NCBI GenBank assembly: GCA_021399435.1
Contig: JAJTUP010000009.1
Location: 1,488,001 to 1,552,000 of the forward strand
Origin: Diaporthe sp. PMI_573
Taxonomy: Eukaryota > Ascomycota > Sordariomycetes > Diaporthales > Diaporthaceae
Length of the DNA stretch: 64,000 bases
Direction: 5' to 3'
This document shows, piece after piece, positions 1 to 9,653 of this stretch (the stretch's first letter is position 1; the number at the start of each line of letters is the position of its first letter). A model generated the notes under the pieces. That model had not been told where the DNA came from, did no database searches, and was given only the letters and a program-made list of their open reading frames with translations. Both the position numbers and the translations under genes were made by a program.

Positions 1-3000
1 GTCGAGGTGGTGAGAGCTCGACGCCGCCGAAGCCTGTGGAACAATGTATGTGGTCACGGGAAGGCCAAGGTGCCGCGAGTCCAATCCGACGGGTCAATTA
101 CTGGCCACCCGGGCCAAGCCACAATGTCGTCGTGTGAGGTAGAGAGAGCTCTTATTAGTGGCGCGTAAGAAGATTGTCAGCACCCAAGGACATCCCCAGA
201 TGCAACTCACCGCCGCTGGGGGGCTGAATAGACCGCGGACCGATCTGAAGCCACGAAAAGGCGAGTAAGGCAGTCAGTTGTGATGGGTCACACCGACTAA
301 ATCTGCGACTGGGCTAGTCGGCGTTGCGTGTCTTGGTGTCAAAGTAGTACTGTTATGTTTAGCTGAGGATATTGCCGGACTGCACAGGCAGGCAAGAGTC
401 GAGTAGCTGGCAAATGGGGTGGGTCGGCCAGTTCCAGCCAGCTCACAACGGGGTTGAACGGACCCAAGCTACCTCGTAGACCCGATAGCACGGGCGTTCA
501 GAGGGCAGACTACTCCCGATAGCAGCAGGCAGTGTTGAGCACTGCACGGGGACTACACTACGAGCTAGCCTAGCTGCTCCTAACTGCTCCTAGCTGGATG
601 AGGTCGACAGCTCTCGAGGGGTCTAATCCACAGGCATGTGAAGAAGGGCGTTGTGTTGGATTCCAAGGCCCGCCCCACCGCCCTTCACGGGTTTTTGCGG
701 ACCCACTTGATCATTCTGACGACGGTAACCCAAGTGGGTTACCTCCTGCCTTGCCGCCTCGCAGATGGCGGAATCCTTCTCCCCCCCCCAAGGTCCCCCA
801 AGGGGCCCCCAAGGATGCCCCGCCAAAAGCGGCGAGAAGTCAATGCTGCCACTGCTACTCTATCAGCTCCGGCAGAATAATCTGCCTCGATAATTTGCAC
901 CAATTCCCCGCCCTCCCGAGAGTTCAGCCGCCGCTATCAAGGGCTGCATTCCCAGGCCGCCGTCCTCGTCAGCCACGAGCTCCGTGACAGAGGATGCTTG
1001 GATGCGTGGGAGGAGCACCGAGGGGCCAGTGCCAGCTCCCACAGCAAGGAAAGCTTGTCTCAGGGGTGAGCTGGGAGATCGGCGTCGCCGTCTGCGGCAG
1101 TCAAGCAGGCAAGCAGCTCGCCAAGCTCGGCCGGAGCTCCTCGAGCTGCCTCGAGGGTGCTGCTTTCGTCCAATCGCTGGGAACTCCTTTGTCTCGAAAG
1201 CAAATGGCGTGCCATGTACACTCACACTACACACTACACTGATCTTGGATCCAAGATAACCCGGAGCACCGGCAGGGCAGGGACAGACAAGAGCCTGCTT
1301 GCCTGCTTGGGGCCCTGATCTGAGTCATGACTTTGGCCACTGACGATTTGGTCATTCTTCGCAATGCGCCGGATCAAAGGCTCTGGACATAGAGCCGCGC
1401 CCTGGCTCGTCGGATGAAAGCCCCAAACTTAGCTTTCGGTACCACCAAATTCACCGCCTGGGTGCTGTAACTAATGGAGCCATGTAGAAGCTCAGCTCAG
1501 AGGTCTGGCGAGAGGAGCTGCGAGAGGATCGAGCCCTCCGGCAGTTCTTTAATTATCAAGGTAGCTGGCGCCCCGCTGGCCCCCCGCTGGCCGCAGCGCA
1601 CCGCAGCGCATCTGAGCTGAGAGCTTGCAGCTGTCCCCGGCCTTTCCCAACGGCGCGGCACTGGGCTGCGTCATTGTCATGGGACAGGGAGGTTCGCTCG
1701 ATCTGGGTCAAACCTTCAAACACTGCGTCCCTATGCCCGGCCCATGTCCAGTATCCGCGCTTTGCGGCTCTCTTGTACCATCCCGGCACAGCAGACCAAA
1801 TGAGTTTTCATGCAAGGCTGGGGGCCTGCCAGACAGAAGCAACAGCCACAGTAGTCTCATCCGACGACAGCCTCGACTTGGAGAGGAAACACATGCCTCC
1901 CCTCCCCTGCTGGGGCTGTACAAGTAGTCTGTCGTCCCTGCCACAGCCCTGCCGTTACCACCAGACAACTTTCAGTGCACAGTACACCGTACAAGCCTTG
2001 GGGACGGGACCCACGATGGCAAGATTTCGGTGGAGGTTTCAAGGGGCCTACCTCTACCTTCACTGGGTACCTGAGGGAGCGGGTCGGATCTGCAGCTGGG
2101 ACCTCGACATGGGCCTTATTGCCTGGCAGCTGAGCCGTCAAAGGCTTCGAGCTGCTGCTTGCTTGACCTGACTTGGGCGGCTGTTAGCCGTTCCTCTCTC
2201 GTACAGGATTTGCAACCTACATAGTCCACGACGCCAGCTCTGATTGGGACCCCTATGATGTCTTCATGCGCCTGCATATCCCCTCTGGTCCACTGCCTTG
2301 GTTATCCCGCCCTCGAGTCGCCCCAGGCCAGGTCTGCCCAGCTGCCCAGCTGGCGGCCCCTTTCGTCTGGCCCCTTGCACTAGGCGGATCACCCACCTCG
2401 TTACAGCCTGACCTTCTGACCTCTCTGACCTGCTCTGACCTCCTCTGACCCTCCCTCTCTGCCTCGCACTGGCGTCGCTGCTGCTGCTGCTACTACTACT
2501 CCTCCTGCTCCTCCTCCTCATCCTCCCCAGTATCCTTTTGACAAATCGACTCGGGAACGTGCTTGCCCTAGTGCTGCTCCTATCAGGTCTCGGCCCTGAG
2601 CCAGTCGAGAGCTACCTGCAGCACCTATCTAAACACCTGCCCAACGCAACTACCTCCTCCCAGGTACAAAGGTACAACGGTGCCTACCTAAAGGAGGTTG
2701 CAGCTTAGTCGTTCTCAGCTTCTTAGTGTTAGCCGCAGCAGCACCGAGCAAAGCACCCAATCCATACAGTCTTCCGAGGTTGCGCCCCCTCCCCCCCCTT
2801 CCGGTCACCTCCTAGACCACCTCCTAGACCACCTCCTAGACCACCTCCTCTTGCCGCCCTCTCTATTCTTCGAAACACCTCTTGTCACAACCCGACAGCT
2901 GAGGACAAGCTTGGAGCTCTGGTGCCATCCTGCTGCAATTCCCTCCCCTGACCACCTGCCTCCCCTCGCATTAGACGGACAGGAGTCAATGCGACAGCTT

Positions 3001-3184
3001 CACTGCCCTAGCAACTGCTCTCCTCGACAGCCCTCAGCCCTCAACTCTATTCTTATCGACAAGAGCTCCAGCCCACCATCCCCGCCCGCGCCCAACCTCG
3101 ACCTCGACCCCGACCCCGAACTCGTACTCGATCCTCGACCTCGACCTTGAATGGTGGGGTCAAGGCAGTTGTAATCCGCTCAAG
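1..3184. other. Non-coding upstream region
   Basis: I see no supportable gene here. Open frames are short, mostly lack ATG starts and overlap one another. The last 700 bases are C/T-rich with CTC and CTG runs, which is typical of a fungal promoter and 5' leader. They probably serve the zinc-finger gene that starts at 3185. Positions 3090-3150 hold an imperfect repeat of GACCTCGACC-like units. Confidence 0.6.
2806..2850. repeat. 12-bp tandem repeat in leader region
   Basis: The unit CACCTCCTAGAC occurs three times perfectly (2806-2841) and continues as a partial fourth copy. It lies about 340 bp upstream of the start codon at 3185, in pyrimidine-rich DNA, so its length could vary between strains. 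Confidence 0.9.
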
Positions 3185-4820
3185 ATGCCACCCCGATCGT
3201 CTTTGACATCGTCCTTCTCAATCACGGATGCAAACAACGAAGTCGTCTGTCCACTGCGCAACCAGGATGGATCAAGCTGTAGGAAGCGCTGCATCGGCGT
3301 ACGTCCTGCCCCTCATCTCCTCCCCCTTTTGACGCAATGCGCTTCAATTGCGACGCCTTGCGCCATTCGTCAAACCCACCGAGGATATAACCGCCCCGGC
3401 ATTGGGAATGGCAATGAATGGTATGCCGTGATGATGGGGACGCTAACCACCACTCGACCGCCAGGAGAAAAGATACCGCTCCATGCAGGAACATATCCGC
3501 CGGGCGCATCCAGAGCACTACATTTCTAAGCTTCCCGCCACGGAGGAGAGCTTCCACCTTATGATCAACACACCACCTAGTGAGAGGCCGCAGCAACCGC
3601 AGCAGAACCCGGCGCCGACCAATGCTCCAAACCACCAGGCAAAGGCCTATGCACCCGACCGCAATTCGTATTACCGAGACGAATCCAGCAACCCTGGAAC
3701 TCCCCGACAATATGAAGACTACCCCGGTGGCTTGCTGCCAGCTGCAACAAATGCGGCCGCGGCGCTGGCCTCCCTGCACAACTACAAGACGGGCATTGGA
3801 TCGGACTGGGACGCTGAAGGCGTGAGTCTTGCAAAGTTTCACTATGAAATTGATCCCATGAATCACTTTAGTGACCTCCCAATGCAGGAGTGGGTGTCGG
3901 ATTCTGAGAAAGATAGAATACCGAGATCCTCCGTCGAGCTCCCTCCCTTACAGCCCAACAACACTGCCATCACGAGTGAGCCTTTCTCTGGCCTGAGTTC
4001 TAGCCGGCCAAGGGATCTGCTCTCCTCTATCATGGCAACGTCGCCCCCAGGGCGATCGTCTACCCTGCCTCCCCTGCACAGGCCCCTGGGGCCGAACCGG
4101 TCCAGGAAACAGTCCGTTACCAAGCGGGGCCGAGAGACAGAGCATCGGAAACAGCGGTCGAGAGATGCGAAAGACTGGGTGAAGCGAGGTAAGATCGACA
4201 TTGCTGGGGACCTTCTACAACCAACCGCACAGGAGCGGCCAAGGCCGTACTCGGCCGAGCCACAGGCTCGGTCTCCCTGGATGGACCTCCTTGAGGCTGC
4301 CACATCGGTTGCCGATGACCTGAACGAGGAACGGACGCCCGTGAGTCTCCCTGAAACTGCAATTGGCGGCCAAGGCCGCGCTGACTAGCCGCAGATGCCC
4401 CAGTCTCCCGTATCTATCCAGCGAGCTTCTTTGCCGCCCTTCTCCCAACAGCAGTTTGGCCAGTCAGGATACCAAGCGTCCCCCTTGCAGCAGGCCTTGA
4501 CGCCGCCAAACTACGCGCAAGAGATCCCTGGGCCCTTCCCATCCGTGGAGAGCGGCGAGAGTGCGGAAAGCTTCCACATGGGTAATCATGGATTGACAGA
4601 TTCCTCACCCAGCTACTCCTCACAGAACACTCAGATCTATTGTGCCGCCTGCCAGAGTGTTTCGCTTTTACGAGACTCGTACGCCTGTACGGAGTGCATC
4701 TGTGGCATCTGTCAGCAGTGCGTCGAGGTTCTCATGGCCGAGCAAGGTGCCCGAAGAAAATGTCCTCGCTGCGCCACGATTGGCGGTCGGTTCAAGCCTT
4801 TCCAGCTCGATATTCGCTAA
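3185..4820 (+). CDS. Protein with N-terminal zinc-finger-like and C-terminal RING-like cysteine modules
   Basis: Model: join(3185..3298, 3465..4340, 4395..4820), 471 residues, all junctions in phase 0. Intron 1 has donor GTACGT and acceptor CCAG after a CTAAC branch; intron 2 has donor GTGAGT and acceptor GCAG. Splicing intron 1 joins two halves of one motif: C22, C32 and C36 from exon 1 with H48, H53 and H56 from exon 2, a C2H2-like finger. The middle (about 60-400) is Ser/Pro/Gln-rich and looks disordered. The C-terminus (413-456) has nine cysteines in a RING-like spacing (C413, C416, C428, C431, C433, C436, C439, C453, C456), then a short conserved-looking tail. The start ATG follows AAG. 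Function is not recognised; a regulatory or ubiquitin-related role would be inference from the cysteine modules alone. I am sure of the gene and less sure of the domain class. Confidence 0.85.
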
Positions 4821-5541
4821 ATGCGGCGGCCCACATGACGCTTTTCCCACCTTTTTCTGGTTCTTCTTTCCCTGGATATTCTCCTGGCCTTTTTCCTTCC
4901 TTATTTTGGCTTTACTTGCAGAATTCCAGCATCATCGGTGGTATTGAATCATTTTCCTCAGGAGTACCAGGCGGCCATCTGGCGGAGTTTTTTCTTTCTA
5001 AAGGGACTGGACTTCCACTACTGATCACTCACAGTGTCTATTCGATTGCGTCTGCCTCTATCCTGACACGCTCGCCACCTCTGGATTTTTAAATTGTTTC
5101 TCAGCTGTTACTGCAGTTTCTCCTGGAGCCTGGAGCGCCCTTTTCGGTCCTGGAACATGGCCTCGAGTCCCAGATGGGACGATGTTTATTTTGCGTTGTT
5201 TTACTGTCGGTCTACAGGAACAAATTTCATGGAGGCGTCCTCCACCGGGTTGGAAGGGGATATCTTGAAGTTTTCACGTTATGAACTGGGACCTAAGCTT
5301 TGATTACCCCGACTAAAGGTTTAGATTTATGGGATTACTTGATATAGCCAGACGATAACGTCTAGATAACACAGTCATCATGGCTATCAGAAGCTCGCTC
5401 TTGTTCCGTTGCGAAGTTCTGTGCCTCCGTAGGATGCGACTAATGAAGACCCTCTTAGCCAAGGGAAAACGCAAGAGATCCTGTGTCGGCCTCAGTCCCA
5501 TTCGCTGCAAAACTGACTTCAGGTGCGCGCGTCCCACGGCC
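4821..5541. other. Tail-to-tail intergenic region
   Basis: This separates the convergent zinc-finger (+) and CitE-like (-) genes, so it should hold both 3' UTRs. It is T-rich near 4850-4950. No coding signal was seen. Confidence 0.6.
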
Positions 5542-6604
5542 TTACTCGGGCTCCTGGTCCTTCCACGTTTCTCTCACCCCGTTGACGTCAAAGCCACACC
5601 TCTCCGCCCTAGCAACAACGGCCCTTGCCCTGCCCACCACCGGCGCATCGATCATCTTCCCGTCGAGGGTCCACGCGCCCCTGCCCGCCTCCCCGGCCCT
5701 GTCCCCCTTGCTCGCCTTCTCATCCGCCACGACGACCCTGACGCTCCACTCCACCTCCTCCCCGGACGGCGCGAACGCGGCCTGGACGACCTCGACCTGC
5801 GACGGGTGGATGCACTGCTTCCCGTTGAAGCCCATGCCCTTGCCGTCGGCGCACTCGTCCCGCAGGCGTCGGACCCCTTCGTCCCCTCGGAAGGTGGTGC
5901 AGACCAGGTCGATGGTGGAGGGGAGCCCGAAGGCGCGCGAGTGCGTCGCGATGGCGGACCGCGCGTACAGGAACTCGCGCAGGGAGGGGGTCCGCGTCAG
6001 GCTCAGGTCCAGCGAGAAGTCCTCTGCCGCGAAGATCAGGCCTGATAATCCCACGCCGTCCGACACGCCGGCCTGGCAGATGGATCCCAGGTTGAGCACC
6101 GCCTCGGCCGACTCTATGAGCGCGAGGAGCTTTATCGGCTGCGGCGAGGAGGAGGTCTTGGCGGAGCTGTTGTACCGCTGCGGCGCGAGGTGCTTTAGCA
6201 CGTCCGAGACGAAGGTCAGGTCCGAGGCCTTGTTCACCTTGGGGACCACGATGGCCTCGAGACCTGGCTCCCTGCCCAGGACCTGGAGGTCCTCGAGGGC
6301 GTAGGGCGTCGAGACGGCGTTGATGCGGGCTGCGACCTCGCCTATGCCCTTCGGCCGGGATGATGAGACGGCCGAGAGGTGCTTGGCGAGTGCTTGTCGT
6401 GCGTTGGGCTTCTCGTGGGGCGTCACTGAGTCCTCTAGGTCGTAGGTCACGTTGTCTGAGGTGAGGCCGAGGGACTTGGTGAGCATCTTTTGTGAGGAGC
6501 CCGGGACTGCAGTGAGGTTAGTCTACGTTGCATATGAGTTTAGGTGAACGGGATGCCTTGCCGTAGAGCAGGGCCCTGCGCAGGACTGATGCTGATGTTG
6601 CCAT
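5542..6604 (-). CDS. HpcH/HpaI aldolase / citrate lyase beta-subunit-like protein (CitE/CLYBL family)
   Basis: Model: complement(join(5542..6506, 6562..6604)), 335 residues. Exon 1 encodes MATSASVLRRALLY; the split codon G|TC gives Val, and exon 2 continues PGSSQKMLTKSLGL. The joined segment RRALLYVPGSSQKM is the typical N-terminal strand of the CitE/CLYBL TIM barrel, which is strong support for the splice. The frame continues with YDLEDSV (acidic metal-site region), a RINAV segment, LIESAEAVLNLGSI (the Glu-containing strand) and GKQCIHPSQV near the C-terminus. These are family hallmarks for a Mg-dependent lyase or thioesterase acting on malyl-CoA or citramalyl-CoA-type substrates. The substrate cannot be told from sequence. 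A mitochondrial location is possible for the family, but the N-terminus shows no clear targeting peptide. The intron has a GC donor (separate entry). Confidence 0.9.
6507..6561 (-). other. 55-bp GC-AG intron in the CitE-like gene
   Basis: Read on the minus strand, the exon ends TACG, the intron begins GCAAGG and ends with an ACTAAC branch motif followed by CTGCAG. No GT donor gives the conserved RRALLYVPGSS reading. The GC donor keeps consensus at the following positions (AAG), as expected for GC-AG introns spliced by the major spliceosome. Confidence 0.88.
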
Positions 6605-7132
6605 TGTAGCAAATCAATTAGAGGGGGGCCTATCGAACGATGAGATATTCACGATGTGACTCCATTCCTATATACTTGATATATGTAGTGACAATTCCAC
6701 TGAAGATGCAGAGACGTTGAAGTACCTATGCAGCCGAGGCGACATAGGCGTGTTGTTGTTCTGGCGGTGGCAGCTCTAAGTCGGCTACTACAGAATGCCG
6801 TCACAGAATGCGCCGAACCCCTGTAGCCGTTATTACCACAGTGCCGATCCAGTGAAGTTAGCGGCCTGCCACCTCTTCTCTCTCTCCCAAACAGAACAGC
6901 TGGAGCTTCCAAGCACCTGCTCGCCAAAGCATCCCAGCTCCCGGGGCAAGCTGCATACGTACCTCGTCTACCCTGCCGAGCACCGCGCAATCAATCACCA
7001 CCAGGCTTTGGCTTCAAACACGACACTGTGGCCAAATGACCCACCCACGCAACGGCACATAACAAGTCCCCATCCGCTCTTTATATGCATTAGTCGAAAC
7101 CTTGCCGTCGCCGTCGTCATCTTCGAAACGCC
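6605..7132. other. Divergent promoter between CitE-like gene and TVP23
   Basis: The 528 bp between two outward-facing start codons must contain both promoters. No specific site is claimed; a short run at 7107-7115 repeats GCCGTC just before the TVP23 start. No coding signal was seen. Confidence 0.6.
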
Positions 7133-7995
7133 ATGGACCACCAGCAATCGCCCGCGCCGGGCTCGCTGAGCTGGCGCCTGAGCTCGCATCCCATCACATT
7201 ACTTACCTTCCTGGCCTTTCGATCGTGTAAGTCGGCGACCTCCACGGCGGCGCGCACGCCTCTCGCGCAAATCATGGATTCGATGCTGACATTTAGCTAC
7301 AGCTAGCCTTCTAGTCTACCTCTTCGGCCTCCTCTTCACCGAGAACCTGTACGCCCTGTCTCCCTCCCTCCTCCACGCCCGCGCCGGCGCGCGTGCCCTG
7401 CCAGACTTGACCTTTGCTGGAAAGTAGTCGCTAACACAAACCGCGCCCGGAACACAGCGTCCTCATATTCATCATCACCATACTCCTCCTCGCGGGCGAC
7501 TTCTACTACCTGAAAAACATAGCCGGCCGCCGGCTCGTCGGGCTGCGATGGTGGAACGAGGTCGACCCTTCCTCGGGCGACTCCAACTGGGTGTTTGAGA
7601 GCAGCGAGCCGGGAACCAAGACCATCAACCCCACAGACAGCCGCTTCTTCTGGCTGGCCAACTACGTCCAGCCGCTGCTGTGGATCGCGCTGGCCATACT
7701 GGCCCTCGTGCGCTTCATGTTCATCTGGCTGCCTCTTGTTGGTAAGTTTGCGCATGGGCGCCATCCTGGGTCTTGGAGATTTGGGGGGTGGAGAAAACAG
7801 ACATGTGTAACAGAGGCTGACATCGTCTTGATAATAGCCATTGCGTTGGCCCTGACCATCACAAACTCCCTTGCGTTCTCTCGATGCGACAAGTTCAGCC
7901 AGGCGTCCAACATAGCAGGAGGCGCCTTCTCCGCGACAGGTATGGCCGGGAACATCGCAAGCGGCATGGTGGGGAGGTTCTTCAACAGGGGCTAG
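7133..7995 (+). CDS. TVP23: Golgi apparatus membrane protein TVP23
   Basis: Model: join(7133..7226, 7303..7348, 7458..7741, 7838..7995), 193 residues, close to the family's usual size of about 200. Donors are GTAAGT, GTACGC and GTAAGT; acceptors are TACAG, CACAG and AATAG. The spliced product reads [17 protein letters not shown], then [35 protein letters not shown], a luminal or cytosolic segment with NWVFES, and two further hydrophobic segments ending in [16 protein letters not shown]. The GLRWWNE block is diagnostic of the TVP23/FAM18 family. It is a four-pass membrane protein of late-Golgi compartments, linked in yeast to retrograde traffic. The start ATG sits in CCATGG. Exon 2 is only 46 nt. 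An AATAAA at 8267-8272 may be its polyadenylation signal. Confidence 0.93.
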
Positions 7996-8902
7996 AATGG
8001 CGGGTGGATCAGAAGGCCGCCGAGCGCGTCCAAACCCTCCCTCCCTGGCACGGCCGTGTAGGCTATCCGAGCAGAGCAGCTCGTGGTTTCCATGGCGTTG
8101 GGACCCTGGCAGAATGGGTTCTCTTTTTCTTAAATGAGGGGTCTTCAACGCAATTGCATTTTCAACGGCGAACGGAAGGGCAAAAGGGCCAGTAGACAGG
8201 CCAAGGGACAACCAGGGCGCTTATACCATTCACAAGCAGCTGGTCATATTCTATACAGGATTGTTCAATAAAGGCTTTCTGACAGTGACGACTTGGCTTT
8301 ACCTTTCTGTGAATAGAATGCTTCCACATAATTCGCCAGAGCCGTCCGTAGATTCTGTGCGAGCGTCTGAGACAGTCGGGTCCAGAGCAGTTGGAACTGG
8401 CTGGAGAGTCAAGTTCCAAATAATGGCCAGATCAAGTATGTGTTCGAGGTATGAAGGAGCGACCGACGTACCTTCCTCGTTGCATTGACCGGTTTACACC
8501 AGCACACTATCTTTAGCACAGGACCATCACACTTACTTACCTTGTTATTACTACCCTTTGCATTCAAATCTCTTCTCTAGTACCATAACTAAAGCTCAGT
8601 CTTCAAATGCACAAGTAGCATCTTAGTGCTCCACCACCCAAAATTACATATAAAGCCTACCCCACCCTTAATAATATGATTTCAAACAAACCTATTCTTT
8701 ACTTAAAGCCTAACTACTCCTCTAAATAAAATGTGCTGGCTAGAAGGCCAGAATAGAAAATGTTTCTAATAGTATACTCAGCCTCACAAACACACAACTA
8801 CTATGTATTCATACTCCCCAGCAGCAAAACAGTGCAACAATAATGGCCTACGGGTCCCCTAGCGCGTACCCAGGGTGGATTATGGTAAATAGGCAAAAGA
8901 AA
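7996..8902. other. Intergenic DNA 3' of TVP23, partly CpG-free
   Basis: There is no gene. From about 8491 to 8850 the base composition changes sharply: AT-rich, with no CpG dinucleotide in about 360 bp, although CpA and TpG are common. Flanking DNA is CpG-rich. This looks like old methylated or repeat-derived DNA, but no transposon protein remains. Confidence 0.65.
8895..8898 (-). terminator. Pol III T-run terminator of tRNA-Asn
   Basis: On the minus strand TTTCTTTT follows the mature tRNA 3' end; the TTTT core begins five bases after it. This is the usual RNA polymerase III stop signal. Confidence 0.75.
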
Positions 8903-8976
8903 CTCCTTCAGGTGGGCTCGAACCACCAACCTCCTGATTAACAGTCAGACGCGCTAGCCAATTGCGCCATGAAGGA
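8903..8976 (-). tRNA. tRNA-Asn (anticodon GTT), no intron
   Basis: The 74-nt cloverleaf reads on the minus strand. The acceptor stem TCCTTCA pairs with TGAAGGA, with discriminator G. The A box includes TGGCGCAATTGGC, the anticodon loop is CTGTTAA within a TCTGA/TCAGG stem, and the B box is GGTTCGAGCCC. The anticodon GTT decodes AAC/AAU. CCA is not encoded, as expected in eukaryotes. Confidence 0.97.
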
Positions 8977-9653
8977 TTGATGATATACAGGCAAATTTGT
9001 ATATACAAATTCCTGGCTGTAGTTAGATTCTACTGTAATTCTTAGTACTGAGTAATAATTTGTGGCTCATTTACTTGAAAAGCAACCTCTAAGCTTGTAG
9101 TCTCAATTCCATTATATCATTTATATTGAGGGACAGTGAAGGGGAATAATAGGATATCTTTAGGCTCATGAAGATGACATGGGTCTTGTCTACTGCTGTA
9201 AAATCAAGCCAGAGAGTGCCGGCCAAGGGACCATAGCAATAAATATCTCCTCGGGCTCTTCATCAGAGTATAGGAGCAATATCGTCTCAGAGGACGGGTG
9301 GGGAAGGGGCGACTGACTTGGTGGGAACATGGCAGTCACATACCACTCGCTCCTTCCTAGGATCACAGGTTACTCCTTCCTAGAATCACAGACCCAGGGC
9401 ACTCGTTCTCTCTTGCGGTTTGTGACAGAAACATACACATCTTGACCACTTCAGCGGATGTTTCGGGATCATTTGACTCAACGGCCATACTGAGCTTCTC
9501 TCTACTGCCACTGAATGAGCCAGGACATGCAAGGCCGGCGATAAGCTATTCACAGAAGCAAGCAAGTGCTTGTATTCACAGAATAAAACGCTTGGCTAAT
9601 TTTAAGAGCAAGGAGTACACCCCAAGAACACGAAATATTGTACTGAATACCAA
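8977..9653. other. AT-rich, CpG-poor intergenic DNA upstream of tRNA
   Basis: From 8967 to 9219 I find no CpG, mirroring the stretch on the other side of the tRNA. Beyond about 9220 composition returns towards the genome norm. This part should include the 3' UTR of the membrane-protein gene that ends at 9654. Confidence 0.6.
8994..9011. promoter_or_regulatory. 18-bp perfect palindrome with TATA core upstream of tRNA-Asn
   Basis: AATTTGTATATACAAATT is a perfect inverted repeat. Its TATATA core lies about 24-29 bp upstream of the mature tRNA 5' end, the position where upstream TATA elements help TFIIIB placement on some tRNA genes. The regulatory role is inferred. Confidence 0.5.

Noticed and set aside
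2806..2850. CRISPR-like array from the 12-bp tandem repeat
   Set aside because: Units are directly adjacent with no spacers, and this is a eukaryotic genome.
2698..3150. A 150-codon frame upstream of the zinc-finger gene
   Set aside because: It starts without ATG and is built mostly from the 12-bp repeat and GACCTC repeats in a leader region.
3222..3866. A 214-codon minus-strand frame opposite the zinc-finger gene
   Set aside because: It is antisense to exons 1 and 2 and the intron between them; no domain and no independent promoter signal.
5380..6304. Plus-strand frames of 221 and 273 codons opposite the CitE-like gene
   Set aside because: These are Arg/Pro- and Ser-rich shadows of a GC-rich minus-strand coding region.
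7336..8211. A 291-codon minus-strand frame opposite TVP23
   Set aside because: It is the antisense of spliced TVP23 exons and introns, with low-complexity composition and no motif.
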